In this document: in pieces, positions 22,986 to 34,084 of the stretch | How positions within the stretch are numbered: the stretch's first letter is position 1 | How the letters are laid out: the number at the start of each line of letters is the position of its first letter | Assembly (NCBI GenBank): GCA_036924285.1 | Contig: JAYKYS010000012.1 | Coordinates: forward strand, 7,378,001-7,442,000 | Direction of reading: 5' to 3' | DNA: 64,000 nt | From: Asterella californica | Lineage: Eukaryota; Streptophyta; Marchantiopsida; Marchantiales; Aytoniaceae | Translations under genes and position numbers: made by a program | The notes under the pieces: generated by a model | What the model was told of the DNA's origin: nothing | The model's database searches: none | The model's input: the letters and a program-made list of their open reading frames with translations, nothing else

Positions 22986-24053
22986 GCATACATGGAGGTG
23001 TACTTCCTTGATGAGTTTGTATGCACTATAGATCTCCTTTGTGAATAAACACACTTTCAAATATTCTCAAATACACATGTGCTTGTGTTCTTTTATCTAA
23101 AAATGTCATATATATGTGTCATTGAGTCTATGGTGGAACATGGTGGAAGCTAAACATGCTAAGCATCTGATGCGCATGCTAGATATGTGCATATGTGGAC
23201 AAACTCCGCTCTTTGTGAGTGTGTACATGATCTCTCTAGTAGGTTGGTCTCTTCGTCAATCATGTTACCCCGATACCTCTTAAGTGCAACAAAGGGATCA
23301 TGGTAGTAACACACTAACAAAATAAGTATTTCTATCAGCATATGTGATAAAAGGAGTGAAAGGGGGAGGAATGTATAGCATTGTAGAGGTGGTTGATGAA
23401 GTTCTTGACTAGATTGTCGTCCAGAAGTAACACATCTCTTGTGCATAAGTTGAAACTCTCAAGGTGGCTGAAATCCGTTAGGTACAAGTAGTTGCCCACT
23501 ATAACTTCTTTGATGGTCTCAACTTTGTGATACATGTCTTGTGTCCAGATCTTCTAAGCTGAAATAAAAACCAAGGGAAACTAAAAATAAACCATAAAGA
23601 AGATAAAATGAAAATGACAAAATGTCATGTTCTGCTCTCCCACAAGACGAAACATCTTGTTTCACTATGTGTACATACTGTATGGAGCGAAACGTCATGT
23701 TTTTCTCTATCAACTAACTAACAAACATAAAATTAACTAACTAACTAACTAAAACTAGCAAACTAACAACTAACAGTCATAACAAGAGTGGTAACTCACC
23801 TTCTCATTGGTATACCAACGAAGATGTGACTTGCAACCTCTGCTGTCCTCAGAGGAAAAGTGGTGTTATATGTGATACGCGATGTGCATAGTATAACATG
23901 AAAAGAAGACACACAGTGTTCCAAAAACTATTTCACACAACGCCGTGTCACATATCATATTTCTTCTTCCTTGTCGACCCCACTGCATATCCTCTCTCCT
24001 TGACCAGCACCAGTTCCAACTCATTCCGTTCCACCAACACCAAAAGATGTGAA
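22986..24053. other. Unassigned stretch with AACT-type simple repeat
   Basis: No gene recognised. At about 23716-23770 there is an imperfect run of AACTA/ACTA units (taactaactaactaactaa). Confidence 0.6.
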
Positions 24054-24290
24054 GGAGAGTTGGATCACCGAACGGTCCAACTCTCCTTCACAAGTCACTG
24101 AAGCACTCCAAATCTTCTCCTTACGTCTCAATTTCTCCCAAAACACATTCCCCGATCCATCTTTTCACGAACCGTCTTAACCAACGCGTAGCGTGCACAG
24201 ATTTGAATCCAATGACACCTTGCGCGCATGCATTGAACTTCCCAATTCTCCAAACCGTCCACTAACAAATCATAGAAACAAGCTAGCCCT
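24054..24290 (-). repeat. D-family fragment, copy 1 (decayed coding segment)
   Basis: The minus strand is homologous to 51580-51804. Reading with stops, it preserves GVIGFKSV, WLRRFVKRW, ECVLGEIET and ECFSDL, so homology is visible at protein level. The homology runs slightly past the shared TGA. The parent gene is not recognised. Confidence 0.55.
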
Positions 24291-24364
24291 TTAAGCTGTC
24301 ACCTTACATCAATTGCTATACGTACAAGTTTTCACAGATAATGACTAGCAGGCCCTTTGCGTCC

Positions 24365-24807
24365 TTAGTATAGTGCCAGGAGCCGCAAATACCCAGTCAG
24401 CAATAGTAAGCTAGGGCTTAGCTTGATTTTCCCTTCTTTCGACTCGTGTAACTTCTCCACTAGGCGTCCAAATGAAGTAGACGAAGTGCTCATGGAAATC
24501 TGACAATGAGCTTTACCCAATGATGCAATGAAAGTGAAGATCCAAAGTTGTGCCAAAAGCCCGTAAGCTAGAGTTTAGCTTGTTTTTCCCATCTTCTTGA
24601 GTCTCGTAACTTCTCCACTAGGCGTCCAAATGAAGTAGACAAAGTGCCCATGGAAAGCTAACAACGAGCTCTATCCATTGATGCAATGAAAGTGAAGATC
24701 CGAAGTTGTGCAAAAAGCTTCATTTTTAGTCCCATGAGTGTATTTGGAGCGATAATGATAAGCATCAAAAATAGATTTTCATGTAGGAGCACGTCCACAA
24801 CACGACA
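24365..24807 (-). repeat. C-family LTR end with 157-bp tandem repeat
   Basis: Two copies of a 157-bp unit (24407-24563 and 24564-24720) contain cttctccactaggcgtccaa and gcaatgaaagtgaagatcc. A unique end follows, finishing ccacaacacgaca. It matches 44449-44804. On the minus strand the end reads TGTCGTG, like the A and B LTR starts, so this is probably an LTR of a third family. It is followed by acgt, which is also the target duplication of LTR A2. Confidence 0.6.
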
Positions 24808-24811
24808 ACGT

Positions 24812-25068
24812 TGTCGTTGTGAGAGTTTTCCTGAGAAGGGCGGAACCTTCTGGCTGTGATATGATCGTGAATGTTGTGTTACGTCTACTCATGAAAGCGT
24901 TGGGCTTCTAGCAGTGGTGGTTTACTCGAAGAAGTGTTGGGGTTCAGGCTGTGGTTGCTTACTACAGAGGTAGGCTTCATGTCATAAGGGCACTATAAAC
25001 CCTCACACATGTCGAATGGATCCTCTAGTATGTTCAGAAAAATGAAAATCAAGTCGAACTAGCAGTAA
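24812..25068 (-). repeat. LTR A2, distal part (interrupted by the chromovirus)
   Basis: It starts tgtcgttgtgagag, preceded by acgt (24808-24811). Homology to A4 breaks at agcagtaa and resumes at 34085 with agtaataagatcagac, exactly the continuous sequence found in A4 near 52060. The A2 LTR was therefore split by the chromovirus insertion. Confidence 0.85.
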
Positions 25069-26182
25069 TGTCGCGCCTCTCATTCTCAAGATCAGGCGCA
25101 GACGCGAACAACAGAACTCTAGCGGACTTGCGCTAGGTTGTGAACGCTGCGAGTGGGACTTAACAGCTTGGCCGGCAAGTCGAGATCAGATGAACCCTAA
25201 GTGGTTCTCTGAACCAAGGTTAGAACCTTGGGTTAAGACATAAGGACCTACCCCAAGAGGGCCCCAGACGAACGCTGACCTAAGGGGGCGAGTCTGGGAA
25301 CGGGCTGAAACATGAGTCTCAGACATAGGTCTGAGACGTGGGTCCGAGACGTGGGTCCAAGACGCAGACGAACCACAGGGTTCGGCCCTGGGTCTAGACC
25401 ACAGGTTTCGGAAAAACTGCTAAGTGTTGGAGCTCCAGGGACGTTTTAGGTCGTGGACGGAGCTCCACGTAAGATCTCGAGGCGAGTGAGGTATCATTGG
25501 AAAGGTCTCGTTGAGAGCTTTCCAGTGATATATAACACTCCTCGATCTGACCTCCGAGCTGGAAGTTATGGCCGAACCACAATCGGGTTGTGATATAATT
25601 TTCAGGGACCAAAGAGGAGGGCGGGGCCGCCGATCCCCAGAAGTATATATGAGGGGGGCTCGATGCCTGGGTGGGCCAAGACGAGTCACCCGACCCCATG
25701 GTTCGGCGGGCGGACTCTGGGGGCATGAGGTGATGGCTGGGTCAGTTCCAAGGCACGTTCCGATCTAGACTTGGACGTCTAGACTTAGGAACGATGTAAG
25801 GGCTGGAGCAAGACTAGGGAACGAGTCGGCGGGTTAGACCACCACTCGAGAGCCTGGACCCAGACGGACATCACGGGCGGTTGGACCGCTAGGTGTGCTG
25901 GAGGCACCGTTTAGGACCCTGAACTTTATGGGAAGTCCGCCCCAAGTCATCTTGTGACTTGCTCAGGTTTGGGACCGACCTAGGCGGGGCTAGGTCGGGA
26001 CTTAGGAACTGTTGAGCTTGATAAATAGGGAGACGGTCCGGCTCCGGTCCGAACCAAACAGAACTAAGGTAAGTGGTGCATGGACGCTAACTTGTGATTG
26101 TGTTTGCAGGTTAGCGGTGTAAAGTTTGCGACCTACTGAGCTAGAGCTTCCGCTGGCACAACAAGGCGATAGGTGCACGAAA
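25069..26182 (+). repeat. Chromovirus 5' LTR
   Basis: It starts tgtcgcgcctctcattctc and matches 31604-31826 plus 33190-34084 closely. The 3' edge (cgaaa, two bases before the primer site) is set by the agtaa target duplication. It is not the usual CA end, so a shift of one to three bases is possible. Confidence 0.85.
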
Positions 26183-26184
26183 AG

Positions 26185-26197
26185 TGGTATCAGAGCC
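26185..26197 (+). other. Primer binding site, initiator tRNA-Met type
   Basis: The sequence tggtatcagagcc lies two bases after the 5' LTR. It is the standard site complementary to the 3' end of initiator tRNA-Met used by many plant LTR retroelements to start minus-strand DNA synthesis. Confidence 0.9.
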
Positions 26198-26303
26198 AAG
26201 GCTTCGGTGAGCGAGAACTTGAGGTAGCGGCTGAAGGTTGGACGCTTGAGGAGGGACGCAAGACACGAAGCGGATCAGCGTTTCTAGGTGAACACTTGGA
26301 GCG

Positions 26304-29300
26304 ATGGCCGACGTCGGACAGAGTTCCAGGAGGAAGACCAAGAAACGTGGAGCGACTGACACCGGGACCAGATCGACTCGAGCTAGCCCCGAGGCACAGT
26401 CAGGGGACGATAACCGACAACCTTCGCCCCAACGTCAAGGAAGCCCAGTACCAGTTGCGGCACCGCTGCAGCAAGATGGAGTCTTGCCAAAGGTGCCCAC
26501 CGACTCAGGCACGGGAAGTCAAGGAGCCTTGTATGCGGAACTCATCAAGATGATGAAAACCATGCAGGAAGGCATGGCCTCCAGGGATAAACGTATCGCT
26601 GAACTTGAGGTAGGCCAAGGGAGTTCCTCGTCTACCAAGAAGCTTTGTAAGACGAATTTGCCGACTCCGTTTTCAGGTATAGGACGAGCTCGCAAGGTTA
26701 AGGATTTCTTAACTGAGTTGGACCTATACTTTGAGGCGCAACAGGCTAAAGAGTCTGACAAAGTGAGAACGGCGGTTACGTTCCTGAAGGACCATGCGCT
26801 TCTCTGGTGGACTGCCTACAGGGATGAGCATGCCTTGATCATCTCGGCGCTTGGTTGGAAAGAGTTCAAGGAGTTGCTCGCAGGACGATTCACTCCGGAG
26901 TATCAACGGATTCGGGACGGTGTTGAGTTGGTGAGACTGAAGCAGACGGGGACCTTAAGCGCTTATGTGCGCGAGTTCAGTGCCAAGCTGGATTCGTTCT
27001 CCAAGTGGACTGAGGAGACCAAGATATGTATATTCATTGGTGGACTTAAGTCTAGCTCGGAGAAGGCTCTCTTTCGGATGTCAAAGCTATCAGAGACAAG
27101 TGCCAAACTTTTGAAGCTAGCGGAGCGAATTGAGGACGACGAAGTCCAGCAGCAGAAACCCTTTGAACCACGCAGCACGGACAAGTTCCAGAAGAAGAAC
27201 AAGGGCTTCAAGCGACAGTGGGATGGGGGTGAGAAGGATCGGAAGGATACTTCTGCCCCGGCAGCAAAGCGGCAGCAAACAGGAGTAAAACCTAAGGGGC
27301 AAACACCTCAGAAAGGTAATGTCGCTAAGTTTACTTGCTACAACTGTGGCGAGGCGGGCCATATTGCTAAGGGGTGTACGAAACCTAAGGTTAGTAACTG
27401 TAGCATGAATGCGTTTGTTGCAAAGGACTTGTTGGAGGGCCAGATGACTGTGACCTTGAGAACCACGAAGAAGACGCCGGGATTGATGTTTCTACAAGCC
27501 AAGGTTGCTAACCGTGATGTTACTTTTCTTGTGGACACAGGAGCGACTCACTCTTTCATAAGTCCAAAGTTGGTGAAGAAGTTGGGCTTGTCTACCTCCA
27601 AGGCAGACAAGCCTATTCAGGTGCGCTTTGCCAAGGACAAGACGTACCAAACTTCTGAAGTGGCCTTGGACGTACGATTTGCGTGTGAGAAGTTGGAGTT
27701 CACAGAGAACTTCACGGTGTGCGAGATGGATGATATCCATGCGGTTTTGGGGAACACTTTCTTGGACAGGTTTGAAGTGGAACTTAGGCGGAAACCTTTA
27801 AGGTTAAACGTTAGAGTTAAAGGGCAGAAGCTGGGAGTGAGGCTGATCCGAAAGGCGCGGAAAATTGACGACTTTGTGGTGAATTTGATCAAGGGCAAAC
27901 AGATGGACTTCAACGACGGGGTCATGTGTTTGATGCGGGTTGCATATTTGATGACGGGTGACAGACAAGAGGAAATATCAGGAGACGCGACTAAACTTCC
28001 GGAGGTGCTTCACGAAGTGATTAAGGAGTTTGAGGATGTCTTGACGGACGAGTTACCTGCTGAGTTACCTCCAAGGCGGGTGGTGGATCACAAGATCGAA
28101 GTCTTGTCAGGATCGGAACCACCTTCCAAAGCCCCTTACCGACTCAATCAGGTGGAACTCCTTGAGTTGAAAAGACAACTCGGTGAGCTATTAGCGCGGG
28201 GATATATTCGAACCAGCAAGTCACCTTATGGAGCCCCAGTTCTTTTCGCAAAGAAGAATGATGGGAAGTTACGACTCTGCGTGGATTATCGTGCACTCAA
28301 TAAGGTGACGGTGAAGAATAATTATCCCTTGCCAAGGATAGATGACCTCTTTGATAGGTTAGCGGGCGCAAAGTACTTCAGCAGGATAGACTTGAAGTCA
28401 GGATATTACCAGATCCGGATAGCTGACCCAGATGTTGAGAAGACCGCTTGTCGAACCAGATACGGATCGTTTGAATTCGTGGTGATGTCATTTGGACTCT
28501 GCAACGCCCCTTCGACGTTCACTACATTGATGAACACAATTTTTCGCGAGGAGATGGATGAGTTTGTCATCGTTTACATCGACGACATCTTGATCTACTC
28601 CAAAACCTTGGAGTCGCACGCGGAGCAGCTAAGGGTGGTGTTGACGAAGCTGCGGGAGCATAAGCTGTTTGCCAACATTGACAAGAGTGAGTTTGGTTTG
28701 GAGCGCATTAACTTCTTGGGACATGTCATTAGTGCAGAAGGAGTCGGCCCGGATATGCAGAAGGTGGACGCGATTGTGACTTGGGAGCCTCCGACTACAA
28801 TGAAGGGGATGCGGCGATTCTTAGGATTGGCGCAGTTCTACCGCAAGTATGTGAAAGGGTTTTCAAAGATCGCGAAGCCGCTGACGGACTGGACGGGCAA
28901 AGACGCACAGGTAAGTTGGACCAAGGAGGTGGATGATGCGTTTCAGACGATCAAAGCTATTTTGTCAAAGGCGCCAGTTTTGAAGCTGCCGGAGTTCGAC
29001 AAACCATTCGAGGTGCACACGGACGCGAGCGACTATGCGATTGGCAGAGTGTTGGTGCAGGATGGAAAACATGTAGCGTACGAAAGCAAGAAGTTATCTG
29101 GGACGGAGAGTCGTTGGCCGACTCACGAGAAGGAACTATTCGCGGTGGTTCATTGCTTGAGGAAATGGCGGCATTACTTGGGACTTCACAAAACCCAAGT
29201 GTATACTGATAACATTTCGCTCAAGTACTTTGAGACACAAGATCGGGTGACGCCAAAGCAACTACGATGGCATGATACCTTGGCGTTCATGAACATGGAA

Positions 29301-29339
29301 TTAATCCACAAAGCGGGGAAAGGACAATGTGGTTCCTGA
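26304..29339 (+). CDS. Chromovirus Gag-Pol: gag, protease, RT, RNase H
   Basis: One frame of 1011 residues. Residues about 120-260 form the Retrotrans_gag core ([32 protein letters not shown]). A CCHC zinc knuckle spans residues 345-358 ([14 protein letters not shown]). The aspartic protease has its active site at residues 411-413 (DTG in [11 protein letters not shown]). Reverse transcriptase spans about 590-800: [35 protein letters not shown], and catalytic YIDD at 758-761. RNase H begins at [10 protein letters not shown] with Asp907; the next residues read GRVL where GGVL is usual. Together these process, copy and degrade the element's RNA in particles. The frame ends early: an extra base near 29315 throws it into QCGS-stop, while the true continuation (VPDALSRKE) is in the next frame. 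The first ATG after the primer site is used as start. Confidence 0.9.
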   Translation: MADVGQSSRRKTKKRGATDTGTRSTRASPEAQSGDDNRQPSPQRQGSPVPVAAPLQQDGVLPKVPTDSGTGSQGALYAELIKMMKTMQEGMASRDKRIAELEVGQGSSSSTKKLCKTNLPTPFSGIGRARKVKDFLTELDLYFEAQQAKESDKVRTAVTFLKDHALLWWTAYRDEHALIISALGWKEFKELLAGRFTPEYQRIRDGVELVRLKQTGTLSAYVREFSAKLDSFSKWTEETKICIFIGGLKSSSEKALFRMSKLSETSAKLLKLAERIEDDEVQQQKPFEPRSTDKFQKKNKGFKRQWDGGEKDRKDTSAPAAKRQQTGVKPKGQTPQKGNVAKFTCYNCGEAGHIAKGCTKPKVSNCSMNAFVAKDLLEGQMTVTLRTTKKTPGLMFLQAKVANRDVTFLVDTGATHSFISPKLVKKLGLSTSKADKPIQVRFAKDKTYQTSEVALDVRFACEKLEFTENFTVCEMDDIHAVLGNTFLDRFEVELRRKPLRLNVRVKGQKLGVRLIRKARKIDDFVVNLIKGKQMDFNDGVMCLMRVAYLMTGDRQEEISGDATKLPEVLHEVIKEFEDVLTDELPAELPPRRVVDHKIEVLSGSEPPSKAPYRLNQVELLELKRQLGELLARGYIRTSKSPYGAPVLFAKKNDGKLRLCVDYRALNKVTVKNNYPLPRIDDLFDRLAGAKYFSRIDLKSGYYQIRIADPDVEKTACRTRYGSFEFVVMSFGLCNAPSTFTTLMNTIFREEMDEFVIVYIDDILIYSKTLESHAEQLRVVLTKLREHKLFANIDKSEFGLERINFLGHVISAEGVGPDMQKVDAIVTWEPPTTMKGMRRFLGLAQFYRKYVKGFSKIAKPLTDWTGKDAQVSWTKEVDDAFQTIKAILSKAPVLKLPEFDKPFEVHTDASDYAIGRVLVQDGKHVAYESKKLSGTESRWPTHEKELFAVVHCLRKWRHYLGLHKTQVYTDNISLKYFETQDRVTPKQLRWHDTLAFMNMELIHKAGKGQCGS

Positions 29340-30588
29340 CGCCTTGAGTCGCAAGGAGGAATATCTCTCATCGTCAACACAGATTTTGCGAGCTATGTAT
29401 CCTAAGGAGTCAGACTTGGAGAGGCGAATACGTGAAGGTTACATGAGCGATGACCAAGCGAAGGAGTACCTGGAACAACTCAAGCGAGGAGTGAAGTTGC
29501 AGAATATGCAGCTAAGACATGGTTTACTCATGTTCAAGCAAAGTCGGGTTTATGTGGGACAAGGAAAACTTCGGACTAAGTTACTCAAAGAATGTCATGA
29601 TGCGCCCTTATCAGGACATAAAGGAGAAAAGTCCACTTTAGCAGTGATAGCTAAAAAATTTTATTGGCCCCACATGAAAGACGATGTTTCCCACTTTGTG
29701 AAAACATGCGTAACCTGTCAAGCGAATCGCGTTTCTTACGAGAAGAAACAAGGATTGCTTCATCCTTTGTCGATTCCAGCCAGACCTTGAGAAAGCATTA
29801 GCATGGACTTCATTACATCTCTGCCTGACTCGAATGGATACAATGCGATTTTTGTGATAGTTGATCGGTTTAGCAAACTAGCGAAGTTTGCCCCGACCTT
29901 GGATACTGCAACAGCGTTCACGACTTCTCGGTTGTTCTTAGATACTTGGTGGCGTTCACATGGATTACCTCGGAGTATTATTTCAGATAGAGACTCTAAG
30001 TTCACAAGTGCCTTTTGGAAACACTTGTTCCAAAAATTGGGGACTAAGTTAAAATTTAGTACCGCCTTTCATCCGGAAACAGATGGGCAAACGAAACGAG
30101 TTAACTTGGTTCTGAATCAATACTTGAGGAATTATGTGAGCGCGGACCAAAGTGATTGGGCGGAGTGGCTCAGTCTTGCGGAGTATTGCTACAATTCCAT
30201 GAAGCATTCGGCAACCGGCGAATCGCCGTTCTTGCTGGCTTACGGACGTGAGCCAAAAGGGCCTCTTGACTTGACTCTTGCAGGGAGTTCTACATCGGCA
30301 CGACCAAGAACACGACAAACATCAGCTGAAGAGTTGGTGACGACAATGCAGCGGCGCGAGGAGCAAGTAAAGAAGAACCTCGAGAAGGCGCAGCAACGAT
30401 ACACGAAGCAGGTCAACAAGCATCGGCACCAAGTGAAGTTTCAAGTGGGCGAAGAAGTATGGTTAAGTGCGAAAAACTTCACACTTCCGAAGGAAATATC
30501 GGTGAAGTTTTCATCGAAGTTTGCGGGACCTTTTGTCATTGTCAAGAATTCGCACGAAGACGTCTATACCTTAGACCTTCCTCGCTAG
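29329..30588 (+). pseudogene. Chromovirus integrase, with stops and a lost catalytic Glu
   Basis: The same frame runs from 29329 through the chromodomain, with a TGA at 29788-29790 and a TAG at 30586-30588. The N-terminal zinc-binding HHCC motif is visible (ECHDAPLSGHKG then CVTCQANR). The catalytic core starts after the first stop: Asp in SMDFITSLP and Asp in IISDRDSKF. Thirty-five residues after the latter, where D,D-35-E integrases have Glu, this element has Lys (codon aaa at 30094-30096, in TDGQTKRV). The enzyme should therefore be inactive even without the stops. The GPF-type module (KFAGPFVIV) precedes the second stop. The first stop sits where Trp is usual (PxESISMDF), consistent with TGG to TGA. 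Confidence 0.85.
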
Positions 30589-30882
30589 TGGCAGTTGCAT
30601 CCGACTTTCCATGTTTCTTTATTAAAGAAATACTTCAAGGATGATTTGCGGCCGGAGCGCAAACAAGTACTCAGGCCTCAACCTGATGTCGTGCAAGGCG
30701 AAGCAGAATATGAGGTGGAGTCCATTTTGCGATCTCGGCGCAAATCAAACCGGATGGAGTACTTGGTCAAATGGCGTGGTTACCATTTGAAGGAAGCAAC
30801 TTGGGTGCCCGAGGAAGATCTCGCACATGCGAGCGAAGTATTGGACCTATTCAAACGGAGACAAGAACAACAAGGGCGTTAG
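30589..30882 (+). CDS. Chromovirus C-terminal chromodomain
   Basis: In frame with the integrase after the TAG at 30586. It reads HPTFHVSLLKKYF (usual linker), then a chromodomain: YEVESILRSRR, YLVKWRGYHLKEATWVPEEDL, ending with a short charged tail. The three aromatic-cage positions are partly preserved (Tyr, Trp, Trp). In chromoviruses this domain binds methylated histone tails and steers integration to heterochromatin. It would originally have been part of the Pol polyprotein. Confidence 0.85.
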   Translation, partial: WQLHPTFHVSLLKKYFKDDLRPERKQVLRPQPDVVQGEAEYEVESILRSRRKSNRMEYLVKWRGYHLKEATWVPEEDLAHASEVLDLFKRRQEQQGR

Positions 30883-31589
30883 CAAGATAAGGACATCTCC
30901 TTCCAGCGAGGGGTGAAGAAACGACGAACCATACGAGTAGCAACTTGAGGCGATTTGGGCCGATGGACTTTATACTTGTGTTTGGAAATAAAGATTTTGT
31001 TTCTTGAAAATTTGTCTAAGTGTATTGGTAGTGCATGGCTATGACTAGTTCTGATCAGATGCCTAGGATGTTGTCAAGTGGAGGAACGAAGCACACTCAA
31101 GGAAGCGAGCTGGTTTGGATAAGCATCTAAATCAAGATTAAGTCTTGATGTCAAGACTTAGGTTTGCCGTAGCGTTGGCAAAGCAAGTATGAAATTTCAT
31201 ACTTGTCTTGGGGCTTGGGGTGATCTTGCTTTGTGGTTTTCTACAAAGTAAACTTAGTCTCGCGTCTAAGTCAAATCAGGTTGCGACCGGAAAGTGAGTT
31301 TCGGGGGACCTCGTAAGTAGATGTGAATACTTATAGTTTGCAAGTTAGAGTCTTAAGTAGAATGTTTAGAAGTTGCCAACTAGTTTTGTTTAGGGTAAGC
31401 CAAAATGGTAAGGCTTTTCCCGAGATTAGTTGGAATTTTCTAAGTGTTCTAGCGACAACTTAAGACTCAAGCCAAGAAGAGAATTGCGGGTTAGCTACCA
31501 GAACGCAATTCTGACGTCAAGGGGTTGGCTACCCATTTTGAACTTGGTGTTAACTTAAAGGATCATTGTTGATGAGGGCATCAACCTCC
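30883..31589 (+). other. Chromovirus 3' untranslated region
   Basis: About 700 bp without a gene between the chromodomain stop and the 3' LTR. It has a possible poly(A) signal-like aataaa near 30987. No inserted repeat is seen. Confidence 0.6.
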
Positions 31590-31603
31590 AAAGTGGGGGT
31601 GAG
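31590..31603 (+). other. Polypurine tract
   Basis: The sequence aaagtgggggtgag lies immediately before the 3' LTR start tgtcgc. It is purine-rich with one T, as expected for the plus-strand primer of an LTR retroelement. Confidence 0.8.
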
Positions 31604-31826
31604 TGTCGCACCCCTCATTCTCAAGATCAGGCGCAGACGCGAACAACAGAACCCTAGCGGACTTGCGCTAGGTTGTGAACGCTGCGAGTGGGACTTAACG
31701 GCTTGGCCGGCAAGTCGGGATCAGATGAACCCTAAGTGGTTCTCTGAACCAAGGTTAGAACCTTGGGTTATGACATAAGGGCCTACTCCAAGAGGGCCCC
31801 AGACGAACGCTGACCTAAGGGGGCGA
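31604..31826 (+). repeat. Chromovirus 3' LTR, first part
   Basis: Matches 25069-25291. The match stops at gggggcga, where LTR A3 enters, and continues at 33190. Confidence 0.9.
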
Positions 31827-33189
31827 TGTCGGAGTGTGATCCGTCTACCTAGGAAAGCGCCGGGCTTCTGGCTGTGGTTGTTTACTCAAGAGGTTGGCTT
31901 TCAGGTCACAACAGGAGCTATAAACACTCACACAGAAGTGTAGGATCCTCTGATATGCTCAAAAGGCAAAATTTAGGTCTCACTGGTAGTAATAGGCTTA
32001 AGCGGTGAACTTTGACACTCAAAGAGAGGAAAACTATGAAGGTTTAGACTTCTAAACTTCCCCTACATGTAAATGAGGCACTACTGAACACACACACGAA
32101 GTTTCAGCCTGAGATTGAATTCTAGCACCGAGATGCTGACAGAAAAGTTCTGAATAAGAGAATTATGGCAATTTCTTGTACCTAGACAGCTATTCAGACA
32201 TAGAACAGAGAATTGGCTCGATGAATTTCAAATCTTCTCACAGTATTTGAAGTTTACATGATGCTGAACATCCCTGTGAAGTTGGGACTCCTGATTGTTT
32301 GTAGAACTCCAGATCTCCTTCTCTAAAGTCGCTGCTCTAGATTAAGAGCTTTTCAGACCCCCTCTGCTTCAGCGGCCGCCCTGAATTACTCAGTTACTCA
32401 AATGATTCGAAACTTTTTGGACAGTCGTAGCCCTCCTGACAGTGAACGCAACCACGAATTTTTGAAGTGATTTACTCAATTCTGGCACCGAAAACCCCAA
32501 AATCAACAAAAGTGATGCAGTTTTGGCACAATCCGAACTTCAATTGGGCATAACTCCTTGTTTATTGATCCAAATTGAGCAAAAATTTCACTGACAGTGC
32601 TTGGCACGACGAGCTCTCTCTTCCTGTGTTCTCAGATTTCGAAGATACCTCACCAATTGCTCGAACTCTCCTCTAGAGCTCTGTTTCTAAACTTAGAGTT
32701 TTACAAAAGACAAAAATGGACCAATGGGAGTTCATAGCTCCACTTGACTGTCCTTTTGTGCCTTAAACTACCTGGTAACTTATCTACACTCATAGGCTAC
32801 CACGTCAAGCCCCCTAGAGTGCCAGCGTAAAGCTTAAACTACCTAAAATGACACATAGCCCCAAAAAATAACTTAAATTAGCTAGAAAGCGTGCATGGGC
32901 GACAAGTAAGTACAACCCATGAGCTCAAACCCCTATCAGCATGGAAACCCTAAGTTATGTACATTGAACGTCATAGACAAGTAAGAAGTCACCTGCACAA
33001 GCGCACAAATGCTTGAACAAGATAACTAACATACTTCAGCCTACTAGGACTCAAAATAGTGTTAACACCGTATGCAAAGGTGTCAAACATATACATAAAA
33101 GACTAGAAGTAATATGAGCTAACTTCTAGAACTACTAAACCTAAGTGTCGGAGTAGAAGTCAAGCATGTAGCCACCAAGTAGCGCGACA
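31827..33189 (-). repeat. Solo LTR, family A (A3), inside the chromovirus 3' LTR
   Basis: It starts tgtcggagtgtgatcc and ends tagcgcgaca, about 1363 bp, flanked by gcga on both sides (31823-31826 and 33190-33193). The uninterrupted sequence gggggcgagtctg in the 5' LTR (near 25287) is the empty site, so boundaries and duplication are exact. This insertion is younger than the chromovirus. Confidence 0.95.
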
Positions 33190-34084
33190 GCGAGTCTGAG
33201 AACGGGCTGAAACATGAGTCTCAGACATAGGTCTGAGACGTGGGTCCGAGACGTGGGTCCGAGACGCAGACGAACCACGGGGTTCGACCTTGGGTCTGGA
33301 CCACAGGTTTCGGAAAAACTGCTAAGTGTTGGAGCTCCAGGGACGTTTTAGGTTGTGGACGGAGCTCCACGTAAGACCTCGAGGCGAGTGAGGTATTATT
33401 GGAAAGGTCTCGTCGAGAGCTTTCCAGTGATATATAACACTCCTCGATCTGACCTCCGAGCTGGAAGTTATGGCCGAACCACAATCGAGTTGTGGTATAA
33501 TTTTCAAGGACCAAAGAGGAGGGCGGGGCCGCCGATCCCCAGAAGTATATATGAGGGGGGCTCGATGCTTGGGTGGGCCGAGACGAGTCACCCGACCCCA
33601 TGGTTCGGCGGGCGGACTCTGGGGGCATGAGGTGATGGCTGGGCCAGTTCCAAGGCACGTTCCGATCTAGACTTGGACGTCTAGACTTAGGAACGATGTA
33701 AGGGCTGGAGCAAGACTAGGGAACGAGTCGGCGGGTTAGACCACCACTCGAGAGCCTGGACCCAGACGGACATCACGGGCGGTTGGGCCGCTAGGTGTGC
33801 TGGAGGCACCGTTTATGACCCTGGACTTTATGGGAAGTCCGCCCCAAGTCATCTTGTGACTTGCTCATGTTTGGGACCGACCTAGGCGGGGCTAGGTCGG
33901 GACTTAGGAACTGCTGAGCTTGATAAATAGGGAGACGGTCCGGCTCCGGTCCGGATCAAACAGAACTAAGGTAAGTGGTGCATGGATGCTAACTTGTGAT
34001 TGTGTTTGCATGTTAGCGGTGTAAAGTTTGCGACCTACTGAGCTAGAGCTTCCGCTGGCGCAACAAGGCGGTAGGTGCGCGAAA
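33190..34084 (+). repeat. Chromovirus 3' LTR, second part
   Basis: Matches 25288-26182 with a few percent substitutions, mostly transitions. It ends at cgaaa before the agtaa duplication. Frames read across it are LTR openings, not genes. Confidence 0.9.

Larger units (their letters stand above)
25069..34084 (+). mobile_element. Near full-length Ty3/gypsy chromovirus
   Basis: The element has a 5' LTR, tRNA-iMet-type primer site, gag-pol, chromodomain, polypurine tract and 3' LTR. The host sequence agtaa is duplicated at both ends (25064-25068 and 34085-34089). Without the nested LTR A3 it is about 7.65 kb. The domain order gag, protease, RT, RNase H, integrase, chromodomain defines a chromovirus. 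Chromodomains of this class target insertion to modified histones. LTRs differ by a few percent, mostly transitions, so insertion is moderately recent but the element cannot move by itself. Confidence 0.9.

Noticed and set aside
25394..26199. Frames inside the chromovirus 5' LTR, with twins at 33221-34119
   Set aside because: They are LTR sequence; equivalents occur in both LTRs and show no protein-level conservation beyond DNA identity.
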